64,000 nucleotides of DNA from Flaccisagitta enflata (taxonomy: Eukaryota; Chaetognatha; Sagittoidea; Aphragmophora). Location: contig OZ231126.1 in the NCBI GenBank assembly GCA_965153355.1, positions 67,766,001 through 67,830,000 of the forward strand. Direction: 5' to 3'. The position numbers were made by a program, and so were the translations under genes. This document shows positions 45,326 to 57,369 of this stretch, piece by piece (position 1 is the first letter of the stretch; the number at the start of each line of letters is the position of its first letter). The notes under the pieces are model-generated. The model was not told the origin of the DNA and did no database searches. It saw only the letters and a list, made by a program, of their open reading frames with translations.

Positions 45326-46401
45326 TCGGTCAATTATTTTAGAAGTTATGCCATTTTTTCATTTTTTTATCTGGTAGGCTGGTTGGTCTGGTTGGACTGC
45401 TCAACATTCTGTAGGTCGCATCAGAATTTAGGCAAAGGAGTCTTCCCGATCCAGATACCAATCATGCACCCTCATTGGGCTAACTCAAATAGTTCCCTGG
45501 AGATATGCAAACTGAATTTTGAGAAATTTCCACGTGTAAAACTTAAAAGCATCGCGCATTCCAGTGGGAGCCTCAGGCTGTGTGGAAACAAAGAATTAAC
45601 TACGAAGCTTGGTTGGCGAGCGTTAACAATTCAATTCTTATTTTCGTAGTGATCATCTTTGAAATTTCACTGTGACCAAACGATTTGAAGTTAAGAGTTG
45701 AAATTTTAGTGGGCACAGAATTTGATTTTCTTTCCCATCATGTAGATGAATTTTTCGTCACTTATGTTACTATGCCTTGGCATAGTTTGAATCATAGTGT
45801 GACACAAGTGTGACAGCTACAACAAGGAGCCCCTCTGAATTGTAACGCTCCAGGAAAATGATTATTTCTCTAGAATGAAATGGAAAAAATCCTTTGAAAA
45901 TCGGAGAAAGGTCCTTCAATCCAGTCCTTACAATGGAAAAAGAAAATGCTTAATGTTTTAGTAAAGATAGGCCTATTAAAAAAACTGTCTACCTAACTTA
46001 TTTTTAGTAAAAATTGACAGAAAATAAAGGAGTATCATAATTCAAATTCATTTTTTGTCATCTTACAGTTGAAATATTGAATTCAAACTTTCTACATATA
46101 TCAATGGATTGATAGTGATTGCTTACAAGCTATTGGATGACCCCATTGACATTTTTTGATTGGTTAACCCAGGCTTTGATTGGTAGGGACAGAATCGGGA
46201 CAGGCCCAAACAGACCCCCACTCCCTGTTTTGGACCCCAGGGCAGTCGGTGTGGCAAATATTGGTTTAGTATGGCACACCAGATAGTTAGGTATGTCACC
46301 CAACCTTTGTGACCGTATGCAATTCAGCAGAATAGCGATGACACTTCTACAATGATGGAGAGTCAGGGTTTCTCGCGCGCATGACGAAACTCGGAATTAG
46401 C
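45326..46401. other. AT-rich non-coding stretch
   Basis: No gene or element recognised. The same holds for 46499-47474, which is very AT-rich (about 46500-47000). Confidence 0.5.
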
Positions 46402-46498
46402 CCTAAGTCATATAAAGTCATCTTGAGTCATTTTAAGTCAATTTATGCCGTCTTAAGTTATTTTTGTCCCGCACGCAACTTATAGGTGTTGCCATTGT
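46402..46498 (-). mobile_element. Family A 5' fragment with 10-bp array
   Basis: A short AAGTCATTTT-type array followed by CCCGCACGCAACTTATAGGT and GCCATTGT, the diverged 5' terminus in reverse. Confidence 0.65.
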
Positions 46499-47474
46499 TT
46501 TATAAATTTCTGATGTACAATCATGCTTTACACTTTTTTTTCATAAGAACATAATTTTTTTCTTGTAGGCTTTATGTTTTTATTTTCAAGGCCAAATAAA
46601 ACCTTCAACGTTCTTTGAGCATTCAAAATTTAAAATATTATATAAATTATAGAAAAGCTTATGATATATTATTATTCAATTATAATAAATATATTTTTAT
46701 TAAATACTGTTAAAACAAATGCTAAATATCAAAGTCTGGGGATGTTTTCATACTATCTATATTAAAAACTATAAAATATGATTAAATATCATCCCAATCA
46801 TACAAAAATTAAAGTGTTATCACTGTTATTTAGATATTATTTTAAACGAAATTTTTTTCTCTAGATTTAAAGCCTTCATATGTTCCTAATTTTAGGGTGA
46901 TTCGAAGCCTTGATATTCTTATGACTTATGACAACATCGGCTTATTAAAAAATGCATAAAAACAAAGGACGAGAGTCTTGAGAATTCTCACTGGTTTTTT
47001 ATCGGGACCCCTCACAACTATCCTATAAACTAGGTTCTTATAAAAAAAAAGTGTACCTGAAGTAGGATCGCGAATTCCAAAGTGAGCTAATCAACACTGA
47101 CTCGTACTGAGTTTAGGAAAACAAAACAGAAAATCTTATTTTTTGAAAGTACCTTTGAGATTTTTGGAGGCTGACAAATGTTTCCAAATATTTGTAATCA
47201 CAATCTTTTGTCCTAGGTCGGGAGCCATTGCCTGAACATGTTGCAATAAAATGAAGCAGAGAAGAAAAAAAACAATCATGTAATTGAATAACACAGTTGG
47301 ACACAAACTGCACCGCTGGAATTAAATACACAGCTATGAAATCCGATAGATATCTAGATAGATAATCAGCCTTTAAGATTTCTCATGGTAGTATCTAAAA
47401 ATCTAAAATCTCATTCAGCTGTCGTGGCTTTGTTGAAGGACATTCTCTTTTTTAGCAACGCTGACCCATGATTC

Positions 47475-48765
47475 GTTTTTGGGCAATGGTCCATGGAAGG
47501 GGACGAAGTCCTGTTGAACACAGGGGGACTTTTGTTTGTCCGCCCATCTATCCGTCAGCCCTCTCGGGCCTGAAATCTACCCTGTCAGACCTTGAATCTG
47601 ACCTCTCAGGCCTAAAACCTATCCTATCAAGCCTTAAACTTGTCCTCTCAGGGCTTACTACGCGAATCAATAAAAAAGCCAAACTTTTAAATGACAATTC
47701 ATCATAGTAAATTTCAAAATAATTAAGCAAAATTTTAAACCATTTTAAAGCTCTTTAAGAGAACTTTCATTTGGCTCCAATCTGGTATTTCTAGTTTTCT
47801 TTGTTTAGAAATGGCATAAAAAAAATGAAACGATTACCATGTTCAGTTTTTCAATCCTATTGAAAAATTAGTCATTTTCTAAACAAGAGGTTCACTTTGA
47901 CAAGCTAACTCCTAAATGGGTTGAGATACAGACCTAGGATTGGTCTAGAATGAAATAAAATTCAAAAATCTTCAAAATTAGATAAACATAAAAATTTTGT
48001 AAGTATTATTTCTATCTCTTTCACTCACCTACGAAAGGGTGCGGCTTTTTAGTCGCGTGAACGCGACTCTAGAAGCCGCTATGTCGGTCGGTCGGTCGGT
48101 CTGTCAGTCGGTCTGTAACTTTTTTGAAATAAGGACTAAATCCTCATTTTAAAGGTACTTTAAGGTACTTTAGGGTACTTTAAGGTACTTTAGGGTACTT
48201 TAGGGTACTTTGGGGTACTATGGGTATCTAAGGGTACTATAGGTTACTTAAGGTACTTTTGGTTACTTAAGGGTACATTTTGTACTTAAGGGTACTCTAG
48301 GGTACTTAAGGTACTTTAGGGTCGTTTAGAGTACTTAGGGGTACTTTTGGGTACTTTACATACTTAAGGTACCTTTACTTTTATCACTTTACCTTTGTTA
48401 CCTTTACTTTTATTACCTTAATTACCTCCTATTACCTTTATTACCTTTATTAATTTTATTTACCTTTATTACCTTTATTACATTTATTACCTTAATTACC
48501 TTTATTACCACGCGACTAAGGTTTGTTGACCTTGTTTTTTTTGATTCGCGTAGTAAATGTGCCTACTCAAGATTCAAGGCCTGAAAGGGTAGATTTCAGG
48601 CCTTAGAGAGGCCCAAGAGGGCCTGGGAGACCGAGGGACGGATGGATAGACAAAAGTCCCCTTATGTTCTACAGGACTCTGTCCCCTTTGGAGCCACTGC
48701 TCTGCTTCCTCTTAATCCGATTCACAACCATGCAAAGCAGGGCAACAGGTATCGCTGACCACATA
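47475..48765. mobile_element. Family C element interrupted by a family A element
   Basis: Left half GGGCAATGGTCCATGGAAGG, GTCCTGTTGAACACAGGGGG. The right half (48560-48765) has TTCTACAGGACTCTGTCCCC, TTTGGAGCCACTGCTCTGCT and the tail GGGCAACAGGTATCGCTGAC. Family A sits at 48051-48535; the stretch 47700-48050 is AT-rich and not characteristic of the family. Confidence 0.5.
48051..48535 (-). mobile_element. Family A element with GGGTACTTTA array, nested in a family C element
   Basis: The plus strand starts AGTCGCGTGAACGCGACTCT, then (GGTC)n. About 48150-48370 is an array of GGGTACTTTA (10 bp), then an ATTACCTTT array (48370-48510), and it ends CACGCGACTAAGG..GACCTTGT. Family C halves lie on both sides. 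Confidence 0.85.
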
Positions 48766-49036
48766 CATCTATTGCCCTTGGCAACCTGTTCTTTATGGAA
48801 TTTATATCCCCCAGCCCTGAATCAAGCCACTCAAGGCCCCAAATCTTGTTGATCAAACCAACCTTTCCAGGTCTCAAATGACCCTTATCAAGCCTCAAAT
48901 CAGCTTTCTCAGCCTTAAATTAGCCACCTCAAATGAAACCACTCATCCTCTTCAAAGCCCCTGATAAACCCTCTCAGGCCTCATATTAGCCTCCCTTGGC
49001 ACTACTTTCTGTCCAAACACAGCAAAAACGACTGAC

Positions 49037-49165
49037 CTGTAGATCTTCGAGATTAACATCCGTCAGAAGCGATCGGTGATTCAGGCCATTCAAACACAAA
49101 GTCTTCATGAAATCCTCAGTGATCCGGTAGTCTTTGGCAAGATCTTTGATATCTTGAGTGACGAC
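49037..49165 (-). CDS. Internal exon, probably of the same unrecognised gene
   Basis: 129 bp, phase 0 to 0, acceptor TTTACCAG and donor CAG|GTCAGT. It encodes VVTQDIKDLAKDYRITEDFM followed by KTLCLNGLNHRSLLTDVNLEDLQ. This is good exon structure, but its entry phase does not match the phase-2 exit of the exon at 49589-49789. Either a small exon lies between them, another donor is used, or they belong to different transcripts. A family A element (49322-49480) occupies the space between. Function not recognised. Confidence 0.5.
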
Positions 49166-49321
49166 CTGGTAAACGACAATTCATGGCGATATTTCGCGGA
49201 CAAAAAAGTCAAATCGATCGATTGACTACTACGGGCTTCCTGTTTTCCCGTAAAAAATGTCCTGAACCAGCTCGAGTCGTATAACTTTGAACTTAAGGGT
49301 TATACAGGCAGATTTATATAT

Positions 49322-49480
49322 CAAGGACGAACACACGGCCAATACCAGTCGCAGATGGGGGGGCAGGAGCGGAAACGCCAATTTATCACATTCACCAAAT
49401 CGATGACCCCGGACGGACGGACCGTTGGATAGACAAAGCCTCTTATAGAATCGCTACTCCGTGAGTCACGTACCGTGACT
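49322..49480 (+). mobile_element. Family A element, diverged, between two exons
   Basis: CAAGGACGAACACACGGCC, CCAGTCGCAGATGGG, GGGCAGGAGCGGAAACGCC, CTTATAGAATCG and the hairpin AGTCACGTACCGTGACT. Confidence 0.7.
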
Positions 49481-49588
49481 GATAATGAAGAAATTTAAGA
49501 CAAAAATACTCCCAATGAATTTAACATATAAATGCACATTGTAGCATGGCCAGACTAGACTGGAAATGGAACGAATCTGTGCACTTAC

Positions 49589-49789
49589 CGGTGATCGTCT
49601 GTAACTAGGATATCCATAATATCCTGCATGATGAGGAGAGTCGATTCCAAAGCCCTGGGGAAGATGGTCAGCGTGAGAATTCCTCTTCGCAACAATGTTT
49701 GAAGATCTTTGCGCGTTGACACCACCATATCCTTGATCACTTTGACGATGACCGACTTGGAAATCCTTTCTTGCAATGGCATTTTGCGT
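49589..49789 (-). CDS. Internal exon of an unrecognised minus-strand gene
   Basis: A 201-bp exon between acceptor CTTCCAG (49790-49796) and consensus donor CG|GTAAGTG (49588). The open frame gives RKMPLQERISKSVIVKVIKD, then DMVVSTRKDLQTLLRRGI, LTLTIFPRALESTLLIMQDI, MDILVTDDHR: 67 codons with no stop, balanced codon use and no low complexity. Entry phase is 1, exit phase 2. It looks mostly helical, with no motif I can name. I cannot assign a family. Confidence 0.55.
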
Positions 49790-50042
49790 CTGGAAGTGTA
49801 AGTCAAATGGTCAAATTTTGGAGCACATTCTTGGTCGTTCAATCATAAAACCTGTCGCACAATTACAGAATATGTACCAATGAAGGCTGCTCTCGCCGAC
49901 CAGAAAAAAGTCGTAAATGAGTCTTTTTTTTTCAATACATGTTCTTCTGTGTGCATTTTATGATGACTGGTTGACTTCTTGCCTGTTTTTGTCATTCAAT
50001 CTGTCTCTCTGCGTCTCTTTCTTGGTCTTCCTTTGTCTTTGA

Positions 50043-50188
<146 letters not shown>

Positions 50189-51139
50189 GTATCTCTATAT
50201 GTGTATGAATTTGTGTGTATGTGTGTGTGTCGGGAGGGGGGGTGTCTGTCTTTCTGTTTCTTTTTCCTTTACTATTTTTTTCTCTCTCTCTCTTTCTCTC
50301 ACTCAAGTAAAGTAAAATGCAAAAGCTAGCGTCAGAAAAGTTAAGGTCTATATGTTTAAAAATCTCAGGATTATATCAAAATTGGGGGATTTTACCGTCC
50401 ATCGCGTACTAGACCAATTTTGACCCAAGGAATCCAAATCTGCGGTCAAAAATGGTCTCAGGTCAATATTTCGATAGGCTATGGCTACATTTCCCAAATC
50501 AAAATACTATATAAGGTTAAATTTTCAAATTTGGAAATTTGTTAATCTAATTGCAGATTCATAATCCTTGAAAAAAAAACTATTAAAAGAAAGTATCTTT
50601 CTTTTTTTGAAATTATGATTGGAACAGTAGGGGTGGGGATAATGCACCTTAGTCAACGGATCAAGCTGCAGGTGAAGAATATGTGCTAACATGATGAGAA
50701 TAGATGGTACACCAAGTTTCAGGACCTTTGGAACAGTTTCAGCCTAGCCCTCCACCCCCCCTGCCCCCAGGGCTTCAAAACCCAGAAAAAACGATTCTTT
50801 TTGCTATTTTAAGCATGTTTAGCCTTCCAAATGTGTTAAAAAATGATAGAAAATACCAAAACACATTCTAAAATGTGTAACCTGACATGTGATTACCCAT
50901 TTGGGCTGTAATACAGGATTTTTTATGAGTATAGACACTCCAGAATTACTGCAAAATGATGATTTTTGCCAGTTTTAAGTGATTTAAGTTATATTGTGAT
51001 ATCATCTGTACGAAAATTTATGTTACATGTTCATGGCAAGTATGTCATTAGGAGCAGTCTGTGGGTGGGCAGGGGCAGTAATGCAGGTGGGCTGGGGCTG
51101 TCTTGTAGGTAGGTGTGGGCAGGGGCCAGCAGTGCCATC

Positions 51140-51353
51140 ACGGCCGGATACAGGCTACCCCAGTTGCGGGGTGGCAGGGGCCATAATTGAGGTCAGTTCA
51201 TCATTTGGGCACGGACGGACAGACAGACGGACAGACGGACGGACCGACAGACAAACGGACAGACGGACAGACAGACGGACAGACGGACGGACCGACGGAC
51301 CGACGGACCGACGGACTGACAAAGCAGGTTGTAGAGTCGTGTAGCATGCGACT
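51140..51353 (+). mobile_element. Family A element with expanded GACGGACC block
   Basis: CGGCCGGATACAGGCTACCC, a (GACGGACC/GACAGACG) block of about 110 bp, then GTAGAGTCGTGTAGCATGCG ACT plus A5. It lies inside the 2.45-kb foldback element. Confidence 0.8.
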
Positions 51354-51483
51354 AAAAATCACAATTTTGGCCAATTTTGTACTATGAACCAACCCTAGGA
51401 TGGATGGGCACACTCTCTTAAAGAGTCGCTTTGCAAGCAACTTAAACATGAAAAAATGAATAATGATATTGTACATCTCACAG

Positions 51484-51644
51484 AGGTCGCGTGTGGGCCG
51501 GCAAGTGCCATACGGCCGCCACTCCATCATTTGGGCAGGAGCTGTAAGGCCAAAGACCGCAAAAAAACAAAAAAAGTAAAGTGTGACGGACGGACGGACC
51601 AACGGACCGACGGAGCGGGTTGTAGAGTCGCGTAGCACGCGACT
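51484..51644 (+). mobile_element. Family A element in the loop of the foldback element
   Basis: GGTCGCGTGTGGGCCGG, TTTGGGCAGGAGCTGTAAGG, a (GACGGACC)n block and GAGTCGCGTAGCACGCGACT plus A5. Confidence 0.8.
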
Positions 51645-51943
51645 AAAAATAAATAATGATATTGTACATCTAAAAGCAGAAACTCTTTTTATTATTACAT
51701 CAGTTTTGCAATCAAATATAAAAAATATTGCTAAAATGTGTCTTTGCTGTTGTTTCATCCAAAGCGAATTTCATGATCATATTTGAGAGTTGAATGAAAA
51801 GGATTCCAAAGGTGAGTGGTATGCAACCTAACATCATAACCAAAATGGATAATCACATGTCAGGTTGCACATTTTAGAATGGTTCATAATAGGAGAATTT
51901 ACAATAATGCAAAATTGGCCAAAATTGTGATTTCTAAAGATAA

Positions 51944-52016
51944 CAGCCCCTGCCCACTTACAAGACATCCCCAGCCCACCTGCATTACTGCCCCTGCCCA
52001 CCCACTGAGTGCCCCT
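51944..52016 (-). mobile_element. Family A internal fragment in foldback arm
   Basis: CAGCCCCTGCCCACTTACAAG and CTGCATTACTGCCCCTGCCC. Its inverted partner is at about 51058-51130 in the other arm. Confidence 0.6.
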
Positions 52017-53419
52017 AACAACATACTTGTCATAAACATGTAATATAAATTTTTGAACAGATGATTTCACAATATAACTTGAATTACTTAAAACTGGCAA
52101 AAATCATCATTTTGCAGTAATTCTGGAGGGTCTATCCCCATAAAAAATCCTGTATCACACCCCAAATGGGTAATCACATGTCAGGTTACACATTTTAGAA
52201 TGTGTTTTAGTAGTTTCTATCATTTTTTAACACATTTGGAAGGCAAAATACGCTTAAAATAGCAAAAAAGTCGCTTTTTCTGGGTTTTGAAGCCCTGGGG
52301 ACAGGGGGGGGGTGGAGGGCTAGGCTAAAACTGTTCCAAAGGTCCTGAAATTTGGTATACCATCTATTCTCATCATGTTAACACATATTCTTCACCTGCA
52401 GCTTGATCCGCTGACTAAGGTGCATTATCCCCACCCCTATTGGAACAGTCAAAATCAGCGTTAAACATCCAAAATAGAGTGAAATTGCTCTTTTGTCTAA
52501 ATTCGGCCTAATTTTGACGAATAGTGTTAATTTTGACTGTTCTAAAAAAAATTTTGAAAAAAAAAGAAACTTTCTTCACACAGTTTTTTACAAGGATTTT
52601 GAATCTGCAATCAGATAAACAAATTTCAAATTTTGGAAATTTGACCTTATATAGTATTTAGACCTGAGAAATGTAGCTGAAGCCTATCAAAATATTGACC
52701 TGAGACCATTTTTGACAGCAGATTTAGATTCCTGGGGTCAAAATTGGTCTGAAATAGAATGGATGGTAAAATCCCACAATTTTAACATAATCCTGAGATT
52801 TTTTAGACTATATGTGTAACATCTTGACTCTTCTCTCTTGTTACATAGAGCCTAAAAATAGGATCAATGAAAAATCTTGATTTTTACAAAAATACGAAAA
52901 AATAAAAAAAGATTAAAAAATTCATAGCGCCTAGACTAATGACTGTAGAGACTTCTGGTTGGCGCCATTTGAAAGAGAAAAATAAGCTGTTTCTTAGCTA
53001 TGAATATCAAAAAATGTATCATCCCACCCTCAAAACTGCCCAACTTCTTAAAATTCCCCTAAACTAAAAATGGAAAATTATTTCTCCCCTACGTTTCAAA
53101 AAGTCGAATTATGTAATTCGACTTTTGTCAATTTTTCATCCCATTGTCGCATGAGCACCAACGTCAAAGGTGCCTGATATTGAGGCAGGGGCATAACATC
53201 GATCATGCACATGAATTTGTAGATCATTTCACAGCTGTAGGTAATTTCAGGCCGTTGCCGTTATGTCTCTATCCTTCACTGCTTTCGATAGGGATGAAGT
53301 TATGTGTCTATCCTTCACTGCTTTCTATAGGGATGAAGTTATGTGTCTATCCTTCACTGTTTTTATGGGGATGAAAATAACGCCTTTATCCAGGTTTTTG
53401 CTGGGGTTTTTCTCCCGCT

Positions 53420-53517
53420 ACCAGTAAAGGCGGCTCTCGCCGACTGGAAAAAAATCGTAAGATTGTTTTTGTTTTTGTTTTTTTCAGTTTCTTCTCACTC
53501 ATTACATTCACATGCCT

Positions 53518-53559
<42 letters not shown>

Positions 53560-53579
53560 TTGTGTGTGTGTGTGTAAGT

Positions 53580-53629
<50 letters not shown>

Positions 53630-54128
53630 GTATTTTTTTCTCTCCCCCTTCCTCTCCCTCCCTCTCCCTCCCTCCCTCTCCCTGCCTCTCCCTCCCCTTC
53701 TTCCTTCCTGTCTCCTTTACCCTCTCTCCTTTACCCTCTCTCCTCCTCCCTCTCTCCCTTCTTCTCTCCCCTCCTCCCTCCTCTCCCTCCCTCTCTCCCT
53801 TCCCATTTCCCTCCCACTCTCTCTCCCTCCCTATCTCATTCCTTTTCCCTCCCCCTTTCCCTCCTGCCCCCCTCCCTCCCTATCTCATTCCTTTTCCCTC
53901 CCCCTTTCCCTCCTGCCCCCCCTCCCTCTCCTTCCCCCTTTTCCTCCCTCCCTCCCTCTCTACCTCTCCCTTCCTCTCTCCCTGTTCCTCCCTCTCTCTG
54001 CCCTCTGTTGAACTTATTTTTGTTGTTACATAGGGCCAAAAATATTGATCTTTGAAAAATATGCGGAAAATGTGGAAAAATAAAAAAAGATTAAAAAATT
54101 TATAGCGCCTAAAGTATTGGTCCGACAG
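53420..54128 (-). mobile_element. Family B2 element, 5' truncated
   Basis: CCAGTAAAGGCGGCTCTCGCC, read as CCAGTAAAGG and CGGCTCTCGCC, then (GT)n (53519-53580), (CT)n (53580-53625), a long CCTCC-rich pyrimidine tract (53640-54003), and ATTTATAGCGCCTAAAGTAT. The terminal palindrome is missing. Confidence 0.65.
53519..54003. repeat. (GT)n, (CT)n and CCCTCC-rich pyrimidine tract inside family B2
   Basis: A duplicated segment CTCCCTATCTCATTCCTTTT occurs at 53828 and 53876. Overlapping Ser/Pro/Leu-rich frames are repeat translations. Confidence 0.93.
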
Positions 54129-54651
54129 TGCACTGTTTTTTTCCAGAAGGTGTAAAAAAGGACCCTTTTTCACCCTGTACCAATTTCAACCCCAGCCCCG
54201 GGCGAGCCTAGTTCTGACACATCTTCCTCAAATTGGCGCAAGCGAAAAAGGGAAACATTAGTTCCTAGCCTGGGACTCAAAAAATCAAAAAACGTTTTTC
54301 GATTTTTTTCCCAATTAGTATTACAGGTGGAATCGCGCTATTAGTATTACAGGTAAAATCGTTTACAAATAAACTCAGCAGCGATAGAAACAGCAACAGT
54401 AACAACAAGGACATCAACACAACAGCAGCATCAACAATCACAGATTTTGCTATGTTGAAAATGCATCAGCGGCATCAGCGGTATGAACGGCATCGAAGCC
54501 GGTGATGATGGTCATGGCAATAACAAAGACAACATTGGCAACTTCAAGATTCACCATAACAGTGACGGCAACACATATACCAACAACAACAACAACAACG
54601 GTGACAATTATCAAACGGCGAAAAGAACTTCTTCCTAAATGCGGGCAGTTA

Positions 54652-55243
54652 ACAGGATGTCCAATAAATTTGGTAAAATCAATATTGCACAAAAACTATA
54701 CTTCTAGATGACCTGGTAAGCTGAAATTTGGTATGTACCCTCCCAATTAGTTCTAATACATGTTAGAATGCACGGTTTTTCATGAGGACTTCCCTGGTTT
54801 AAACAGGAAGGAGTTATGCTCAAGACCAATTTTCCAATTTTACGGGATTTTTACCAGTGAAAAGTGGGAAAGGAGAGTTAACTATGACATCAAATTTGGT
54901 TTCCCAATAAGTTCAACAGATAAGGGGATATACGTTTTTGAAGTAGGACTGCCCTACTGACTCAAAATTGGATCAATGCATTGAAAAAAATCCGCTGAAA
55001 TAATCCAAAAGATACCATCTATTTCCCTCAGTCTATCAAAGCCAATTTTCTCAAGACCACTGCAGATGAACCTTTCCTGCCTTGTACAGATCCCATTTAA
55101 TGGATTCTTGCTGCCTGTGTGGTAATGAATATTCATAAACAACCAACCCTCATGTTTCACCCTTTTTTCAACTGAAATAATCATCTAGGAATAGTTTTTG
55201 GATGTTCTTTTTCAAATTTTACCAAATTTATTGGACACCCTGT
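54652..55243. mobile_element. 592-bp TA-flanked inverted-repeat element, mariner-like
   Basis: Left end ACAGGATGTCCAATAAATTT, right end its complement AAATTTATTGGACACCCTGT. TA lies on both sides (54650-54651, 55244-55245). Inverted similarity continues inward (GGTAAAAT, TCTAGATGA..). Noncoding. Confidence 0.75.
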
Positions 55244-55245
55244 TA

Positions 55246-55744
55246 CATCGAACTTTTTGAGATCTCTCAGAATTGGCATGATGCATTGCAGAAAACGATT
55301 GATCCCTGAAACAATGCTTTATAGTATTTAAGCTGCATCATTACAATTTTTTACAGAAATTCTTTTTTTTATTTTCTGAAGAAACCACAAGCACTAGTTT
55401 TCTTTTTGCGTTTTGTGCTTTATGACCTTTTAATTTTCTTTTACAAGAAACAAGAGTGATTGGTTCAGGTCAACCAGGGAACTCTTAATACTTTGATTCA
55501 TATTTATTTTGGTTAAGAATATGACTTTTTCTGAAATGATCAATGGTTATTACAGATGTAGCGGACAAAACAAATTTGAATTTGTGTTTACCGTATTTTT
55601 TCTAAAACCGCCCCCCCTCTAAAAAGCGCCCCCCTCTTTTTTTTTAGTGTTATACTTTTCAGAAGATTTTAGAACAGAAATATTGAGTAAAATAATGATA
55701 TAAAAGAACACCATGAGCCAGTTTCAAAGACTATCAAACAGATA
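55246..55744. other. Non-coding, with a CGCCCCC-type repeat fragment
   Basis: At 55590-55645 the words ACCGTATTTTTTCTAAAACC and CGCCCCCCCTCTAAAAAG resemble ends of DNA transposon remnants common in invertebrate genomes. Otherwise nothing. Confidence 0.35.
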
Positions 55745-56020
55745 TATACAAAGAATATGAGTGCCATAATCTGCCGTTGGTCGCCGCCCACGGCCGGGCC
55801 TATTCCTAACAGTCTAAACGGGATGCTAGAATGCGGCCGAAACATTAAAGGCACCATACCGGAAATCTGCCCAGAATGCAATGAAACTGACGGCGAGCAA
55901 CACATACTATCCACATGTAAAAAATGGTCAAACCTGAACAGTAATCATGATACCAGCATCCATTTCCATGATATCTATTCTGAAGATGCTGAAAGGTTGA
56001 ACCGCATTACTTGTACCTGA
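55745..56020 (+). pseudogene. LINE 3' fragment with Cys/His knuckle
   Basis: An 87-codon frame includes CPECNETDGEQHILSTC, the CX2C..HX4C pattern found near the C-terminus of many non-LTR retrotransposon polymerases. Upstream coding is not continuous and no reverse transcriptase motifs are visible. A stop follows at RITCT. Confidence 0.45.
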
Positions 56021-56346
56021 AATAGTAATCAATAGTTTTCTCTTTTACAATTGAACAAGGAATGGCTGTCTGTGTGTCTGTTTGCGTTGAATAAGATGTG
56101 TATATGCAGAAATGTATGTATTTATCAACTAGTTATTGAATCTCACCCTTGTACAATTTATGAATCTAAAGCTCATTTGCAAACTATTTGTAGAGGTGTT
56201 CATGACTCCATTGACCAAATCAAATCCAATGACACGCTATCTAATCACAAGAGCGATTGAGATGAAACAGAACTAATGCTCGTATAAACTGAACTTCAAT
56301 GAAACTTGTTAAAGAACGTAATTGATTCTCCCATCATAAATCATAA

Positions 56347-57369
56347 TCGGGAAAAAGTGTAAGTCAGTCTTCGACTTTTTGACTTATTTGAAAGAAACGG
56401 GGTTTTCATTTTCTTATGCAAAAGTTATCGGTCTCAATCGACCGAATGTTGCCTCCAATGAAATTGATAGGGTAAGTAAATTTGATAATTCTCTTTCATT
56501 TGGCGCCAAGCAGAATGCTCTACGGCAAATATTTTTTGCGCTATGATTTTTTAAAGATTTATTTACAAAAAATTCAAATTGAATTTTTTTCATTTTTTTT
56601 ATGATTTTAAGTAGGATCAATAAAAAAGTGTATTTAATTTTGTCAGAGCATGCAAATACAAGAAAGCATAACTGCTCATCTGTGAGGGTGTTTTGGAGCA
56701 TTTTAGTTCATTTAGCTCAGTCTTTTTTTTTTATTCTAAATGCAACAAATAAATAAATTTTTGGATACATGTTTAAGTAAGCAGCTATAAGAAAGCATGT
56801 CGGTGAGCAGAACTGCTCATCTGTGAGCATGTTTTAAAGTATTCTTGCTCATTTAGCTCATTTAACTCAGTTTTCTTCTAATTTTTAGTAGGATAAATAT
56901 TTCTATTGAGCATGCAAAATACAATAAAGCATTTCAGTGAGCATAGCTGGATATCTGGTTAAGTGATTTTGAGTATTTCAGCTCAGTTTTATTTTTCTCT
57001 GATTTTTATTGCAATCAATAAATACAATTGCTTTTGATTTGATCTGAAAATAAACAAGGCCGGATACACGGCTACCGAAGTCCATGCGGGTGGGCAGGAG
57101 CTGTGCGGGTGGGCAGGGGCTGTATTTGAGGTCACTAAACTATTTGGACAGGAGCGGTGAAGTCAAAAAAGTAAAATGAATAAAAAAAGTAAAATGGGGA
57201 CCGACCGACCAACCGACCGACCAACCGACAGACGGACGGACGGACAAAGCGGGGTGAAGAGTCGCATAGCACGCGACTAAAAAAACTACAGGGAATGAAG
57301 ATAAAATCTTGGTGAAAAGTGTCCAATGCTTATGACTTTTTTCCTCACGGCGACAACCGCCATTACTGG
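56347..57369 (+). mobile_element. Family B element with a family A insertion
   Basis: TCGGGAAAAAGTGTAAGTCA, CTTCGACTTTTTGAC, TTGGCGCCAAGCAGAATGCT, repeated GAGCATGC..AAGCAT modules, and the 3' end GGCGACAACCGCCATTACTGG. Family A occupies 57054-57278. Confidence 0.78.
57054..57278 (+). mobile_element. Family A element nested in a family B element
   Basis: ACAAGGCCGGATACACGG, GCGGGTGGGCAGGAGCTG, (GACC/GACG)n, and CGCATAGCACGCGACT plus A7. The homologous uninserted A-rich site is visible at about 4605-4620 and in reverse near 19035-19055. Confidence 0.88.

Larger units (their letters stand above)
50355..52807. mobile_element. 2.45-kb foldback element with 7-bp target duplication
   Basis: Terminal inverted repeats are TTTAAAAATCTCAGG (left) and its complement at the right (CCTGAGATTTTTTAGA). 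CTATATG flanks both ends (50348-50354, 52808-52814). The arms of about 750-870 bp pair through GTCCATCGCGTACTAGACCA/TGGTCTGAAATAGAATGGAT, GGAAATTTG and GGGCTAGGCTGAAACTG-type words. The loop region carries two family A copies. There are no transposase motifs. The homologous empty site is the family B2 copy near 27862-27880 (reverse). Confidence 0.75.

Noticed and set aside
48120-48400. GGGTACTTTAGGGTAC array as an interstitial telomere
   Set aside because: The unit is 10 bp with TAC inserted, not TTAGGG or TTTAGGG tandems, and it sits inside family A termini.
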